Assembly (NCBI RefSeq): GCF_041435335.1
Contig: NZ_CP108430.1
Location: 4,866,001 to 4,930,000, forward strand
Reading direction: 5' to 3'
DNA from: Streptomyces sp. NBC_01283
GTDB lineage: Bacteria > Actinomycetota > Actinomycetes > Streptomycetales > Streptomycetaceae
Length of the DNA stretch: 64,000 nucleotides
A model generated the notes under the pieces. It ran no database searches and was not told the origin of the DNA. It saw only the letters and a program-made list of their open reading frames with translations. How positions within the stretch are numbered: the first letter of the stretch is position 1; each line of letters starts with the position of its first letter. Positions 31,917 to 40,099 of the stretch are shown piece by piece. Both the position numbers and the translations under genes were made by a program.

Positions 31917-32612
31917 ATGGCTGAAGCTCGATCGCAGGCACCAGACGTCCCCCAGTTCCTGCTCACCGTTAACCAGGTCGTCTCCCACAACCTGGCCCGT
32001 GCTCGCCGCAGCCGCGGGTGGACTCAGGAGGAGGCAGCTGAGCGCCTTGAGGCGGCAAGCGGCAAGAGGTGGACGGCCGCCACCCTGAGCGCGTCTGAGC
32101 GGGCCGTCTCTTCAGGTAGGCCCCGCGTATTCGACGCCAATGAATTGGTGACTTTTTCCCGCGTCTATGAGTACCCCGTTGCGTACTTTCTGCTGCCTCT
32201 AAATCCCGAGGGGAAGCGAACGCCGCAACAGTTCCTGTACCAATTGTCGCGCGGCGACGAAGAGGGGAACCAGACGGACCGTCTACTGGAGTCCCCGGAC
32301 CTACTCAACGCCGTCGTCCCCCTCCACTACCCCCCATCGCTGGTCGAGGAGGTCAATCAGCTACTGCGCAGCAAGGGACTGAAATGGACGCCGAGCAGCC
32401 ATGTGGAATGGGAGGATGGGTCTGACGACTACGAATCCTGGCGCCACGTGACACGGGATGGCGAAGACGACCTGACGCTTGACGACTGGCAGGCCGTCGT
32501 ACGGTTCGCCTCTCTGATGGAAAAGCGCCCCGCAGCTCAGGTATACCGGCTACTGGCTGACGCCCTGGAACGGCCGACGGCAAATATCCCGCTTGAGGAA
32601 ACACCGTTCTAG
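31917..32612 (+). CDS. XRE-family phage regulator
   Basis: 231 residues. The XRE HTH covers about 20-95 (HNLARARRSRGWTQEEAAER, then RWTAATLSASERAV), and an acidic helical C-terminal part (LVEEVNQLLRSKGLKWTPSS) follows. It is expressed rightward towards the integrase, from a likely leaderless promoter, and diverges from the small XRE gene. As the gene on the integrase side, it is a candidate lysogeny maintenance repressor. GC is slightly lower than in the neighbours, suggesting foreign origin. Confidence 0.8.
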   Translation: MAEARSQAPDVPQFLLTVNQVVSHNLARARRSRGWTQEEAAERLEAASGKRWTAATLSASERAVSSGRPRVFDANELVTFSRVYEYPVAYFLLPLNPEGKRTPQQFLYQLSRGDEEGNQTDRLLESPDLLNAVVPLHYPPSLVEEVNQLLRSKGLKWTPSSHVEWEDGSDDYESWRHVTRDGEDDLTLDDWQAVVRFASLMEKRPAAQVYRLLADALERPTANIPLEETPF

Positions 32613-32690
32613 GCGAAGCCAAGAAAGATAGCGTCGCAGTCGAAGTGCCCGCAGCTGGGAATGCGCCCGGCCGCATGGGAGGGACGGAAA

Positions 32691-34370
32691 GTGCCTACAT
32701 CTCGCCGCGCTGGCGGCATCACCAAACGCTGCGAGTGCCGCGATACCGACGGCAAACGGCTCGGCACGAAATGCGGGCAGCTGCCGAAGCGCAATCACGG
32801 CAACCATGAACTGCACCAGGAGCTCCCGCCCGACAGCGAGGGCACCCGCCGACGCTTCCGCCGCACCGGCTACGCGAAGGTCACCGACGCACAGACCGAC
32901 CTCGACCGCATCCGCGCCATCCTCGACCTCCCCGGAGACGACGACGACGGACAGCGCCGCGTCGGCGACCTCCTGCAAGGCCTCATGACGACCCGGGGCG
33001 ACATCCCCGACCCGACCGAGGTCTCCCGCAAGCTCGGCGTCGGTGTCCCCCTTGATGGCCGCACCACCGTCGGAGACTGGCTCGACCAGGTGATGGCCAC
33101 CAAGGCGACCAGGTCCACCACGAACCATGGCTACGCCAGCCACATCCGCATTCACCTCAAGCCTGCGCTCGGCCACCTGCGCCTGGACCGCCTCGGCGTC
33201 GGCCACGTCGAGGACATGTTCCGCGCGATTGAGGACCGCAACGACGTCATCCGCGCGGAGAACCAGGCGCGGCGCGAGCAGGTCGCCCGCTGCAAGCGAG
33301 GAAAGCCGGGCGCGCCCAAGGCCACGGAGAGGGCCGCGCTGGCCGCCGAGCGGGTCAAGCTCGCGGAGATGCCACCCTTCCGCCGGATCACGGGTCCCGC
33401 CACGAAGCAGGCCGTCCGCCGCACGCTCCGCATGGCGCTGAACAAGGCCATCGGCGAACAGCTCATCACCTTCAACGCGGCCGCCCACGTAGAGCTGACC
33501 TCGGCGCCCAGGCCCAAGGGGCTGCTGTGGACGGACGAGCGGGTCGAGCGCTGGCAGCAGACCGGAGAGAAGCCGGGCCCCGTCATGGTGTGGACGCCCG
33601 CGCAACTCGGCGCGTTCCTCGACGAGGCCGAGGGTGATCGGCTGTACGCCTTCTTCCACCTGATCGCCCACCACGGCCTGCGCCGCGGCGAGGGTGTCGG
33701 CCAGGACTGGGCCGACTTCTCGCCGGAGCGCAAGCAGATCCTGGTGGCGAAGGAGATCGTCGTCGATGGTTGGGAGCCCATCGAGACGATCCCGAAAACT
33801 GAAGGGTCCGCGGGCCTGGTCAAGGTCGACGCCGGGACGGTCAAGGTGCTGCTGGCCCACAAGGAGCGACAGCGCGCAGAGCGAGACGTCTGGAACGTGA
33901 AGGCCGCCGCCGAGCGCGAGCAGGGTGAGAACACCTCGGACTGGACGGACACCGGGAAGATGTTCAGTGCCGAAGGTGGGGCTTGGCTGCACCCGGACAC
34001 CGTGTCCAAGGCCTTCCGGCGGATCGCCGACGCGGCCGGCCTACCACCCATCAACCTGCGCGACCTGCGCCACGGCGCGGCGGCCCTCGTGAAGGCGGGC
34101 GGCGGGGACCTGCATGACGCGAAGGTGAAGCTCCGGCACTCGACGATCACTCTCACGTCCGACACGTACATGGAGCTTTTCGAGGAGTACGAGGACGACG
34201 TCACGGAGCGGGCTGCGGCGGCCGTGCCGCGGGCCCGCCAGCCACGCGACGAGGCCCCGTCTTCGGTCGCTGTTCCGGAGGCGGGGCCTGGTGCGTCGCA
34301 GCCAGCAGACGCTGATGTGGATGAGTCCACGGTAGGCGGTGGCACTGACAACGGGCAGGGCTCGGCGTAG
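32691..34370 (+). CDS. int: Tyrosine integrase
   Basis: 559 residues. An N-terminal arm-binding region with CECRDTDGKRLGTKCGQ zinc-like cysteines is followed by a core-binding helical domain (about 100-260). Catalytic domain: Arg in HHGLRRGEG near 333, INLRDLRHG near 455, RHSTITLTSDTY with the Tyr near 491. First His of the HxLR box is Arg (LRDLRH), a variant known in actinophage integrases. The GTG at 32691 has GGAGGG seven bases upstream. It recombines at a tRNA-Lys gene, the 3' half of which lies 220 bases downstream. Confidence 0.92.
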   Translation: MPTSRRAGGITKRCECRDTDGKRLGTKCGQLPKRNHGNHELHQELPPDSEGTRRRFRRTGYAKVTDAQTDLDRIRAILDLPGDDDDGQRRVGDLLQGLMTTRGDIPDPTEVSRKLGVGVPLDGRTTVGDWLDQVMATKATRSTTNHGYASHIRIHLKPALGHLRLDRLGVGHVEDMFRAIEDRNDVIRAENQARREQVARCKRGKPGAPKATERAALAAERVKLAEMPPFRRITGPATKQAVRRTLRMALNKAIGEQLITFNAAAHVELTSAPRPKGLLWTDERVERWQQTGEKPGPVMVWTPAQLGAFLDEAEGDRLYAFFHLIAHHGLRRGEGVGQDWADFSPERKQILVAKEIVVDGWEPIETIPKTEGSAGLVKVDAGTVKVLLAHKERQRAERDVWNVKAAAEREQGENTSDWTDTGKMFSAEGGAWLHPDTVSKAFRRIADAAGLPPINLRDLRHGAAALVKAGGGDLHDAKVKLRHSTITLTSDTYMELFEEYEDDVTERAAAAVPRARQPRDEAPSSVAVPEAGPGASQPADADVDESTVGGGTDNGQGSA

Positions 34371-34388
34371 AGTTGAGTGGAACGAGCG

Positions 34389-34417
34389 AGGCCCCGTCAC
34401 CCCAGGTGGCGGGGCCT
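34389..34417 (+). terminator. Integrase terminator
   Basis: A 13-bp stem with one G-U pair (34389-34401 with 34405-34417), a three-base loop, then TTTCT. It lies 19 bases after the integrase stop. Confidence 0.85.
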
Positions 34418-34465
34418 TTCTGCTCGGCCATTGCTCGGCCAAACGTCTCCGAACCAGACCGTACA

Positions 34466-34581
34466 GGAGCCCACGAGACCGGATGAGCCGGTTAGGAGTG
34501 AGGGCGCCAAGTATCCTCTGAGCTGCACGGGAGCCCACTTGGACGATCGCAGCCAGAGCGGAGCCCACGGGGGCCCACGAG
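34466..34581 (+). repeat. Candidate integrase arm-type sites
   Basis: Four direct copies of GGAGCCCACGAG or close variants at 34466-34477, 34530-34538, 34560-34569 and 34570-34581 (GGGGCCCACGAG). They sit between the integrase terminator and the crossover core, as arm sites of attP do. Spacing is irregular, the last two adjacent. Confidence 0.6.
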
Positions 34582-34590
34582 CAACTCGCA

Positions 34591-34634
34591 GACTTTTAAT
34601 CCATTGGTTGTGGGTTCGAGTCCCACACGGTCTA
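34591..34634 (+). other. attR: 3' half of tRNA-Lys(TTT)
   Basis: The sequence has CTTTTAATCC of the anticodon loop with anticodon TTT, a 5-bp T stem GTGGG/CCCAC with loop TTCGAGT, and an acceptor 3' strand ending ACGGTCTA followed by CC. The 5' anticodon strand needed to pair with TCCAT (ATGGA) is replaced by GCAGA, so upstream is phage DNA. Crossover lies at or near GACTTTTAAT. The intact tRNA-Lys should be at the other end of the prophage. Confidence 0.85.
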
Positions 34635-34646
34635 CCGAAAGTGGGT

Positions 34647-34709
34647 GAGGGGAAACCCCCTCTGACCTGCTACGCAGCGCCCGGGTCGGCTTCGGCTGGC
34701 TCGGGCGCT
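34647..34709 (+). terminator. Two hairpins after the tRNA-Lys half
   Basis: Hairpin one is GAGGGG/CCCCTC (34647-34652 with 34657-34662), loop AAAC, probably the tRNA-Lys terminator. Hairpin two is AGCGCCCG/CGGGCGCT (34676-34683 with 34702-34709), followed by TTCCTTGTTT. It may also end the leftward GAF-ANTAR transcript. Confidence 0.6.
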
Positions 34710-34742
34710 TCCTTGTTTCGGCAGTCGTCTGCGCACGCATCC

Positions 34743-35435
34743 CTAGTCGAGTCGGTGGGTGTTGATGACCTGTTCCGCCGTGTGCAGCAGGGGCTGGTTG
34801 TGGCTGAAGGCGTGGGCGCGGAGGCGGGCCAGGGCGTCTTCGGGGGTGAGCCCGTCCTTGGCTGCGAGGACACCGGCGGCCATGTGGACGGTAGGGGGGT
34901 AGCCCTGTGGTCCGCGCTGGGTGGGCCGGGAATGGCTGGTGAGCAGGTGAGGGTGCTCCTCCAGGGCGAGCAGGGCCAGAATGCGGGCGTAGGCACCGGC
35001 CCGCTCCTGATGGGCGGGGCTGAACGGGGTGGGCTCGACGCGGTAGAGATCCATGGCGCCGATGGCGAGGGCGCCGATCGTCAAGGGGAGCGCCAGAACG
35101 CTGCGTGCGCCCTGTTCCCTCGCCAGGGGGGTGTAGACGGGCCAGCGGTCGGCCGCGTGGTGCAGGTCCACGGCGTCGACGGGGGCGCGGCGGGTGTAGG
35201 CATCGGTGCATGGCCCTTCGCCGGTGATCAGCTGGGCGTCTTCCGCCCTCCGGGCGCGCTCGTCCGTGGCGGTGGCCAGCAGACGCAGTTCTCCGGCGAC
35301 GACGAGGGTGGCTCCGGCGAAGTCGGCTTCCACGTCGTCGGCGCATGCCCGGCAGGCGACGGTGAGCGTGATGCCGCCGGTGCGAGCAGCGGTGTTGATG
35401 CGCTGCCAGGCTGCGGTCTGGTGGTCCTGGGTCAC
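34743..35435 (-). CDS. GAF-ANTAR protein 1
   Basis: 230 residues. GAF-like domain about 25-160 (GEGPCTDAYTRRAPVDAVDL, RSVLALPLTIGALAIGAMDL). An ANTAR-like helical segment is at about 180-230 (HMAAGVLAAKDGLTPEDALA, LRAHAFSHNQPLL). ANTAR domains bind hairpin pairs in RNA leaders to prevent termination, with GAF sensing a ligand. Closest to the attachment site of four similar genes. Its ANTAR lacks part of the canonical AKG motif (AAGVLA instead). Confidence 0.82.
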   Translation of the reverse strand: MTQDHQTAAWQRINTAARTGGITLTVACRACADDVEADFAGATLVVAGELRLLATATDERARRAEDAQLITGEGPCTDAYTRRAPVDAVDLHHAADRWPVYTPLAREQGARSVLALPLTIGALAIGAMDLYRVEPTPFSPAHQERAGAYARILALLALEEHPHLLTSHSRPTQRGPQGYPPTVHMAAGVLAAKDGLTPEDALARLRAHAFSHNQPLLHTAEQVINTHRLD

Positions 35436-35517
35436 GAAGTGTCCCTGTGACGGGGTGGCGGGAGGGACACGTCCTTCCGCCGGGGTCTGGGGCGGGGTGC
35501 CTGGCCGGGGTGCGCGG

Positions 35518-36246
35518 TCAGGGGCGTTGGATGGCGGAGGAGTCGATGGAGCCGTCGATGAGCTGCTTGCAGAGCCCGGCCAGGGTCTGCCGGTGAGAGC
35601 GGGCGTGTTGGCGCAGGGCGTCGAATGCCTCGTCGAGGGTGGATTGCCAGCGCTCGGCGAGGATTCCCTTGGCCTGTTCGATGACGATGCGGCTGGAGAG
35701 GGCGGCCCGCAGCTGGGCGCGCTCGATGTTGCCGTGCACGACGGTGCGGTGCTGCAGGATGGCGATGGTGGCCACGGCGGCCAGTGCCTGCGCCACCCGC
35801 GCGTCAGCGTCGCTGAGTTTCTGTTCCCGGGAGTCGAAGAGATTCATCGCTCCCACGACCTTTTGGCGCAAGCGCATCGGCAGGGCGTGGGTGGTGGCGA
35901 ATCCGGCCTGGAGGGCCCGCTCGGCGAAGAGCGGGAAGGCAGCTGTCTCCTCGGGGGACTTCAGGGAGATGTTGAAGCGGGAGGTGCCAGTGCGGTGGCA
36001 CTCCACGCAGGGTCCCTGGTCGGCCTGGAGGGCGAAGAGTTCCAGTAGCCGGGCGTGCTCGTCCGACGCGGCGATCAGCTGCAGGCCCCCGGCGGGGTCA
36101 GCGAGCATGACGCCCACGGCGGAAACGTCCAGCAACTCGTTGCACCGTTCGCACAGCTGGTGCAGGAAGTCGATCAGGTCGAAGTCGTCGACGAGGGTGT
36201 CCACGGCATCGACCATGGCTCCCAGCAGTTGTTCTTCACGTGTCAT
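35518..36246 (-). CDS. GAF-ANTAR protein 2
   Basis: 242 residues. A GAF domain at about 20-165 (LDVSAVGVMLADPAGGLQLI, QGPCVECHRTGTS, LPMRLRQKVVGAMNLFDSRE) is followed by a canonical ANTAR domain at about 175-235 (LSSRIVIEQAKGILAERWQS, AFDALRQHARSHRQTL) with the conserved AKG. Of the four it is closest to the standard family pattern, so it is the best functional ANTAR candidate. The start overlaps the stop of protein 3 (ATGA): they form one operon. Confidence 0.88.
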   Translation of the reverse strand: MTREEQLLGAMVDAVDTLVDDFDLIDFLHQLCERCNELLDVSAVGVMLADPAGGLQLIAASDEHARLLELFALQADQGPCVECHRTGTSRFNISLKSPEETAAFPLFAERALQAGFATTHALPMRLRQKVVGAMNLFDSREQKLSDADARVAQALAAVATIAILQHRTVVHGNIERAQLRAALSSRIVIEQAKGILAERWQSTLDEAFDALRQHARSHRQTLAGLCKQLIDGSIDSSAIQRP

Positions 36247-36986
36247 GGCCTTTCAGTCCCTTCACCGGCAGGATCGTCCGGCCCGTTTTCATCATTGTGG
36301 AAGGCCAGCCGCCTGGCTACCACGTCCTCGGCTACCTCCAGCAGCGGCTGCCCGTGCCGGTAGGCGTGGGCGCGCAGCCGCAGGAGGGCCTGGGCGAGCG
36401 AGACCCCGGCCTGGACACTGACCATGCCACTGGCCTGGTGAACGGCAGCCCGGTAGAAGTCCGAGGAGTCGGCGGCGGTGGCGAGGGCTTCCTGTTGTGG
36501 ACCGCTCTCCAGCAGGAGGGAGGTCAAAGCGTTGGCCACCAGCCAGGTGTCGGTCATCGCGGTGTCCGGGAGCGGACCCGGCGCCGTGCGTTGCAGCGTC
36601 ATCGTGCCCAGACAGGCCGACCCGACGGACAGCGGAAAGCAGAAGACGGCGCCGACGCCCAGCGCCGTGGCCTCGGGCAACAGCACGGGCCACCGGCCGG
36701 CCGGCACGCGCGAGAGGTCCGCCACCAGGACGGGCCTGCACGAGGCGGCCACTTCGAGCGCCGGTCCCTGCCCCAGAGTGAACTGCAGGTCCTCCAGCCA
36801 CGTGCTGGCGCCTGCTGTGGACCACAGCAGTTCGCTCAGGCCGTTGTCGGTGGTCGCCGAGACGGCGATGCCGTCCACGAGCAGGGCCTGGGCGCACAGC
36901 TTCGGGTCGGCACCGATCAGACTCGTCTCACCGGAGGAGGGATGCAGGCTCTGCAGCACGTAAGCCAGGTCACTGTCGGTGCCCAC
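36243..36986 (-). CDS. GAF-ANTAR protein 3
   Basis: 247 residues from GTG 36986, which has GGAGG eight bases upstream; the GTG at 36995 lies within that site. A GAF domain at about 25-165 (QGPALEVAASCRPVLVADLS, GAVFCFPLSVGSACLGTMTL) is followed by an ANTAR-like end (AVHQASGMVSVQAGVSLAQA, LRLRAHAYRHGQPLLE). The RNA-binding part has ASG where AKG is usual. It is the first gene of the leftward operon 3-2, perhaps also with 1. Confidence 0.82.
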   Translation of the reverse strand: MGTDSDLAYVLQSLHPSSGETSLIGADPKLCAQALLVDGIAVSATTDNGLSELLWSTAGASTWLEDLQFTLGQGPALEVAASCRPVLVADLSRVPAGRWPVLLPEATALGVGAVFCFPLSVGSACLGTMTLQRTAPGPLPDTAMTDTWLVANALTSLLLESGPQQEALATAADSSDFYRAAVHQASGMVSVQAGVSLAQALLRLRAHAYRHGQPLLEVAEDVVARRLAFHNDENGPDDPAGEGTERP

Positions 36987-37373
36987 TGCTCTCACCTCCC
37001 GTCACGGCCCCAGGAGGCGACTCCGCGGCGCGGAGGACGCACTGATGACGAATCCAGTCTAGGGAGCTTCTGCTGCCGATATCCTCCTTCCCCGTTTCGG
37101 TGTCGAAAGTGGCGAAGCGGCCGACTTTCTCCGCAGGCCCCGCGGGCGAAGCAGGCAGGCAACCGGACGTCTGCGGACGCCGCTGAACGCGAGGGAGGCG
37201 TACGGTGGAGACACAGGCTGCCCGAAGGCGACGCTGCTCGCCCACCTCACCCTGACATTGGCTTCCGATCCGGGCAGCATCGGCGGTGAATGCCGGAGTT
37301 CGGACGCCACCATGACCGCGCGCCTCAATAGCGCCTGCCTGCCCGCCTGCCCTGCTCGTGCACCGAGTCTCCG
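36987..37373. other. Divergent control region between ANTAR genes 3 and 4
   Basis: 387 bases with no convincing gene. It should hold both promoters. A 14-bp inverted repeat TTTCG-N4-CGAAA (37095-37108) is the only regulatory-looking element I can see; no clear promoter pair, and no paired hairpins of an ANTAR RNA target. Confidence 0.35.
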
Positions 37374-38111
37374 GTGACGGCCGTCCGCGGTGAGGTCGTC
37401 ATCCTCGCCTCCCGCTACACAGGAGACGCCGAACCTGGACTGCGCATCGGCCAGGCGTGCCGGAGGGCCCTGCACAGCGCGTACTCCGTGGGGCTCACAC
37501 TGGCGGTCGATGCCGCCCTGGCGCAGCGGGTGTCGCTCTGCGCGGCCGGCCCGCTGGCCCGCAAGGGCGAGGAGCTGCAGATCAGTCTCGGAGAAGGCCC
37601 CTGCGTACAGGCCCTGAGCCAGCGCGCTCAGGTCCTGGTCGCCGATCTCGACGACCCGGAAGCCACCCGGCACTGGCCCGTCTTCGCCCAACAGGCGAAG
37701 GCGCACTACATCCGGGCCGCCTACGCGCTGCCGATCCTCCACGGCGCCGACGCGGCCGGGCAGGCCGGCCTCGCCCTCACCCTCTACCGTCACCGCCCCG
37801 GCCCGATCTCCGAAGCCGACCTGCAAGTTGCCCAGGACCACGCCGACGCCGCAGACCTCCTGCTTCTCACTACGCCCGTGCCGAGCCAGGACGAGCTCGT
37901 CCACGCCTGGCTCCTGCCGGCGGAGGCCGTGGTCCACCAGGCCATCGGCATGATCAGCTACCGCCACTCCCTCTCCACCGGCCAGGCCCTCGCCCTGCTG
38001 CGCGCCCATGCCCACACCCAGTCAACGCCCCTGCCCAGCCTGGCCCGTGCCGTCGTCCACGATCACTTCACGCTCCTCGACCCGCCCGCTTCCGAAAACG
38101 GAGAGGGCTGA
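37374..38111 (+). CDS. GAF-ANTAR protein 4, divergent
   Basis: 245 residues. A GAF domain at about 20-165 (LQISLGEGPCVQALSQRAQV, IRAAYALPILHGADAAGQAG, LTLYRHRPGPISEADLQVAQ) is followed by ANTAR-like helices (AEAVVHQAIGMISYRHSLST, ALLRAHAHTQSTPLPS). It is most similar in layout to proteins 1 and 3 (GEGPC, LRAHAH). Position and orientation suggest duplication and inversion. The GTG at 37374 was the only reasonable start. Confidence 0.82.
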   Translation: MTAVRGEVVILASRYTGDAEPGLRIGQACRRALHSAYSVGLTLAVDAALAQRVSLCAAGPLARKGEELQISLGEGPCVQALSQRAQVLVADLDDPEATRHWPVFAQQAKAHYIRAAYALPILHGADAAGQAGLALTLYRHRPGPISEADLQVAQDHADAADLLLLTTPVPSQDELVHAWLLPAEAVVHQAIGMISYRHSLSTGQALALLRAHAHTQSTPLPSLARAVVHDHFTLLDPPASENGEG

Positions 38112-38825
38112 CGGGGTGCGGATCACGAGCACGATCGCGGCCGTCGAAGCCTGCGAAGTGTGCCGGCCGATGCGGGCCCGCCAAGTGGGTGGAGTGCTGG
38201 CGCCCGGTCAGTTGCCGGGAGTCGAGAGCGCCTCAAGGCAGAAGGGCGACTTGTCCGTCCATCGGCAGGCATGGGGCAGGCTGCTTGGGAAGGCCCTCTA
38301 CCGCAGCTGCCGCCGGAGCCATATCCTGATCCCGGACGAAGGATTCACGTGCTGTCACTGACCACGTGATCCCAGCAGGCTCCCAGCCCCCGAGCCGGAA
38401 CAACACCGAGGCCCGGCTGGAGCCGCATCGCCGACAACGCAGCTCCAGCCTCCGCCCGCCCGGCTGTGGGGGCTATTCCCGCATCCCCGACTCCGGGAGG
38501 GCCCTCGTGAGGATGAGGTGGAGGGGAGCCGCGCATCCTCACGCTTGGGGATCGCCGTCACACACCGGCGGCGATTCCCAAGCCCGGCCGCACGGCCGGT
38601 CTGTCTCAAGTCTCCCACCGCAGGCCGCCACTGGACCGGGTCCGTGGATATCTCGTCGAATGGCAGGGCGAACCGAAACAGGCCCACTGCCGGCCTCGGG
38701 TGGCCGACCTTTCCGCCGGTTTGCCCGCCTCGTCTTCCGCTGCTGACGCCTGTCACCGGCCCCGCCCGACCACGGACCGGCACAGCGGACAGCGAGTAGC
38801 GCGAGCACACCCGCAGTCGCAGGGC
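38112..38825. other. 714-base region without a recognisable gene
   Basis: Open frames on both strands are proline/arginine-rich shadows with no motif and weaker third-position bias. I see no tRNA, terminator or promoter of note. It may be a decayed gene or long 3' region of GAF-ANTAR 4. Confidence 0.4.
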
Positions 38826-39173
38826 TCAGCCGTTTTGACTCATGGCCGGCGGGGTCGTTGCTCCGGCGGCGCGGTGGTGTTCGGCGTTGATGCGCTGGGC
38901 TTCTTCGAGTTGGTCTTCGAGGATGACGATGCGGCAGGCGGCCTCGATGGGGGTGCCCTGGTCGACGAGTTCGCGGGCGCGGGCGGCGATGCGCAGTTGG
39001 TAGCGGGAGTAGCGGCGGTGGCCGCCCGCGGAGCGCAGCGGGGTGATGAGGCGGGCCTCGCCGATGGCGCGGAGGAAGCCCTGGGTGGTGCCGAGCATGT
39101 CGGCGGCCCGGCCCATGGTGTAGGCGGGATAGTCGTCGTCGTCGAGACGCCCGAACGAATCGTCTGCTGTCAC
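38826..39173 (-). CDS. MerR-like HTH regulator
   Basis: 115 residues from GTG 39173 (GAGAGG about five bases upstream). A short N-terminus is followed by an HTH with MerR-like wing (YTMGRAADMLGTTQGFLRAI, RLITPLRSAGGHRRYSRYQL) and a coiled helix at the end (CRIVILEDQLEEAQRINAEH). Only one DNA-binding domain and a short dimerisation helix are present, with no effector domain, so control is probably by abundance. Similar proteins are conserved across Streptomyces. Its 5' region contains a 32-bp palindrome and repeats (below). Confidence 0.8.
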   Translation of the reverse strand: MTADDSFGRLDDDDYPAYTMGRAADMLGTTQGFLRAIGEARLITPLRSAGGHRRYSRYQLRIAARARELVDQGTPIEAACRIVILEDQLEEAQRINAEHHRAAGATTPPAMSQNG

Positions 39174-39199
39174 TTGCACCTCTCTATGGAACGCGTGGA

Positions 39200-39231
39200 G
39201 GGGCCCGGGTGCCGTACGGCACCCGGGCCCC
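39200..39231. repeat. 32-bp perfect palindrome in the MerR-like gene leader
   Basis: Every base pairs with its partner across the centre (39215/39216), arms starting GGGGCCCGGGTGCC. It lies 27 bases upstream of the GTG on the minus strand. As RNA it would form a very stable hairpin near the ribosome site; as DNA it could be an operator. No T-run follows in either direction. Confidence 0.7.
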
Positions 39232-40099
39232 GAAGGAACTGCTACACCATCTGCCGGCCCTGTTGCTGCGCCGGCCTTCTGTTTCCGCAGACCCGACCGA
39301 GATGCTGTCGGGACTGCCGGGATCGCGGTTGCTTGACCGGAGACCACCTCACTATCGATGTCCTGCGGTACCCGGGCTCAAAAGTCCACCCGGGCGATCC
39401 TCCTGATGGCGCTCGGCTCCTCCGTTCTTCCCTCTTGAATCACTTGCTTACCTACGGGAACTGCGTACTGCTGGTGATGCGAACTACTGGTGACCTGTAT
39501 CAGCGCCACTCTTCGGCAGCCAGCCCCGTCGCCTCTCCTGCATCTGCTCTGGCTTAGAACCCCACTGCCGAACCTCCCGGTGCGCGCGCCCGCAGTCGAC
39601 GCCTTCACCGAGGTGCTGCTCACTTACTTCACTGCTGGGTGTTGCGAACTGCACTTACTGGTAATGCACTTGCGTGTACTGCGGTCCTGCTCACGGAGGC
39701 CCCTGATCACTGCGGGCCGCCCGGTCCGGTCGTCAGTCCCGTCGCCGTCCTGCAACCGCTCTGGCTTCGAAACTCCACCACCGCACCGTCCTGCGAACTG
39801 CACTTGCGGGTACTGCTGCCCGGCAGTTCGTCTCTGCCGGGCCCTGCTGTCTCTCTGGGTTACGAGAGAAACCATAACCACACCACCATCCAATGTCTAC
39901 TCCAGCCGCCATAGATTTTCGCGTGTTCGATGGTGAGGTAATCGACCTCGAACAGGGGTGGTGGACGCACAGCAAGGCCGTCCTCGTGGCAAGGCTGTCC
40001 GGACGGACGGGCGGTCGCCCGAATGGACCCGCCTCGCCTGCGCCCCCGCGCCCCACGGGTGACGCTGGGCCTGCCAGGTGGCCGATCCGGAGGTACAGC
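39232..40099. repeat. Long non-coding leader region with diverged repeats
   Basis: This 870-base gap has no plausible gene. A ~54-base block, CAGCCCCGTCGCC...GCTCTGGCTTAGAACCCCAC..., occurs at 39521-39574 and again, diverged, at 39734-39787. A second motif, GCGAACTGCACTTACTGGT or variants, is seen near 39477-39493, 39643-39665 and 39792-39815. The composition (T/C-rich) is unlike coding DNA. It may be a long 5' leader of the MerR-like gene. Confidence 0.5.

Larger units (their letters stand above)
1..34634. mobile_element. Temperate HK97-type siphovirus prophage (left end outside window)
   Basis: A tyrosine integrase, divergent repressor-type genes, replication protein, HNH, small and large terminase, portal, protease, capsid, connector, tail tube, frameshifted chaperone, tape measure, tail, amidase and holin genes occur in canonical order. 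Genes run leftwards except the integrase and one regulator. The right boundary is the 3' half of a tRNA-Lys gene at 34591-34634 next to the integrase terminator. No matching tRNA-Lys occurs near position 1, so the left junction, expected to carry the restored intact tRNA, lies outside. No frameshift or truncation is visible in the structural genes. Confidence 0.93.

Noticed and set aside
34476..34634. Full-length tRNA with its 5' end AGACCG at 34476
   Set aside because: The distance to the 3' end is about 159 bases and no D arm or anticodon stem forms; only the 3' half is real.
38355..38810. Possible 151-residue gene in the gap before the MerR-like gene
   Set aside because: Ser/Arg/Gly-rich text, no ribosome site, no motif, poor codon-position bias.
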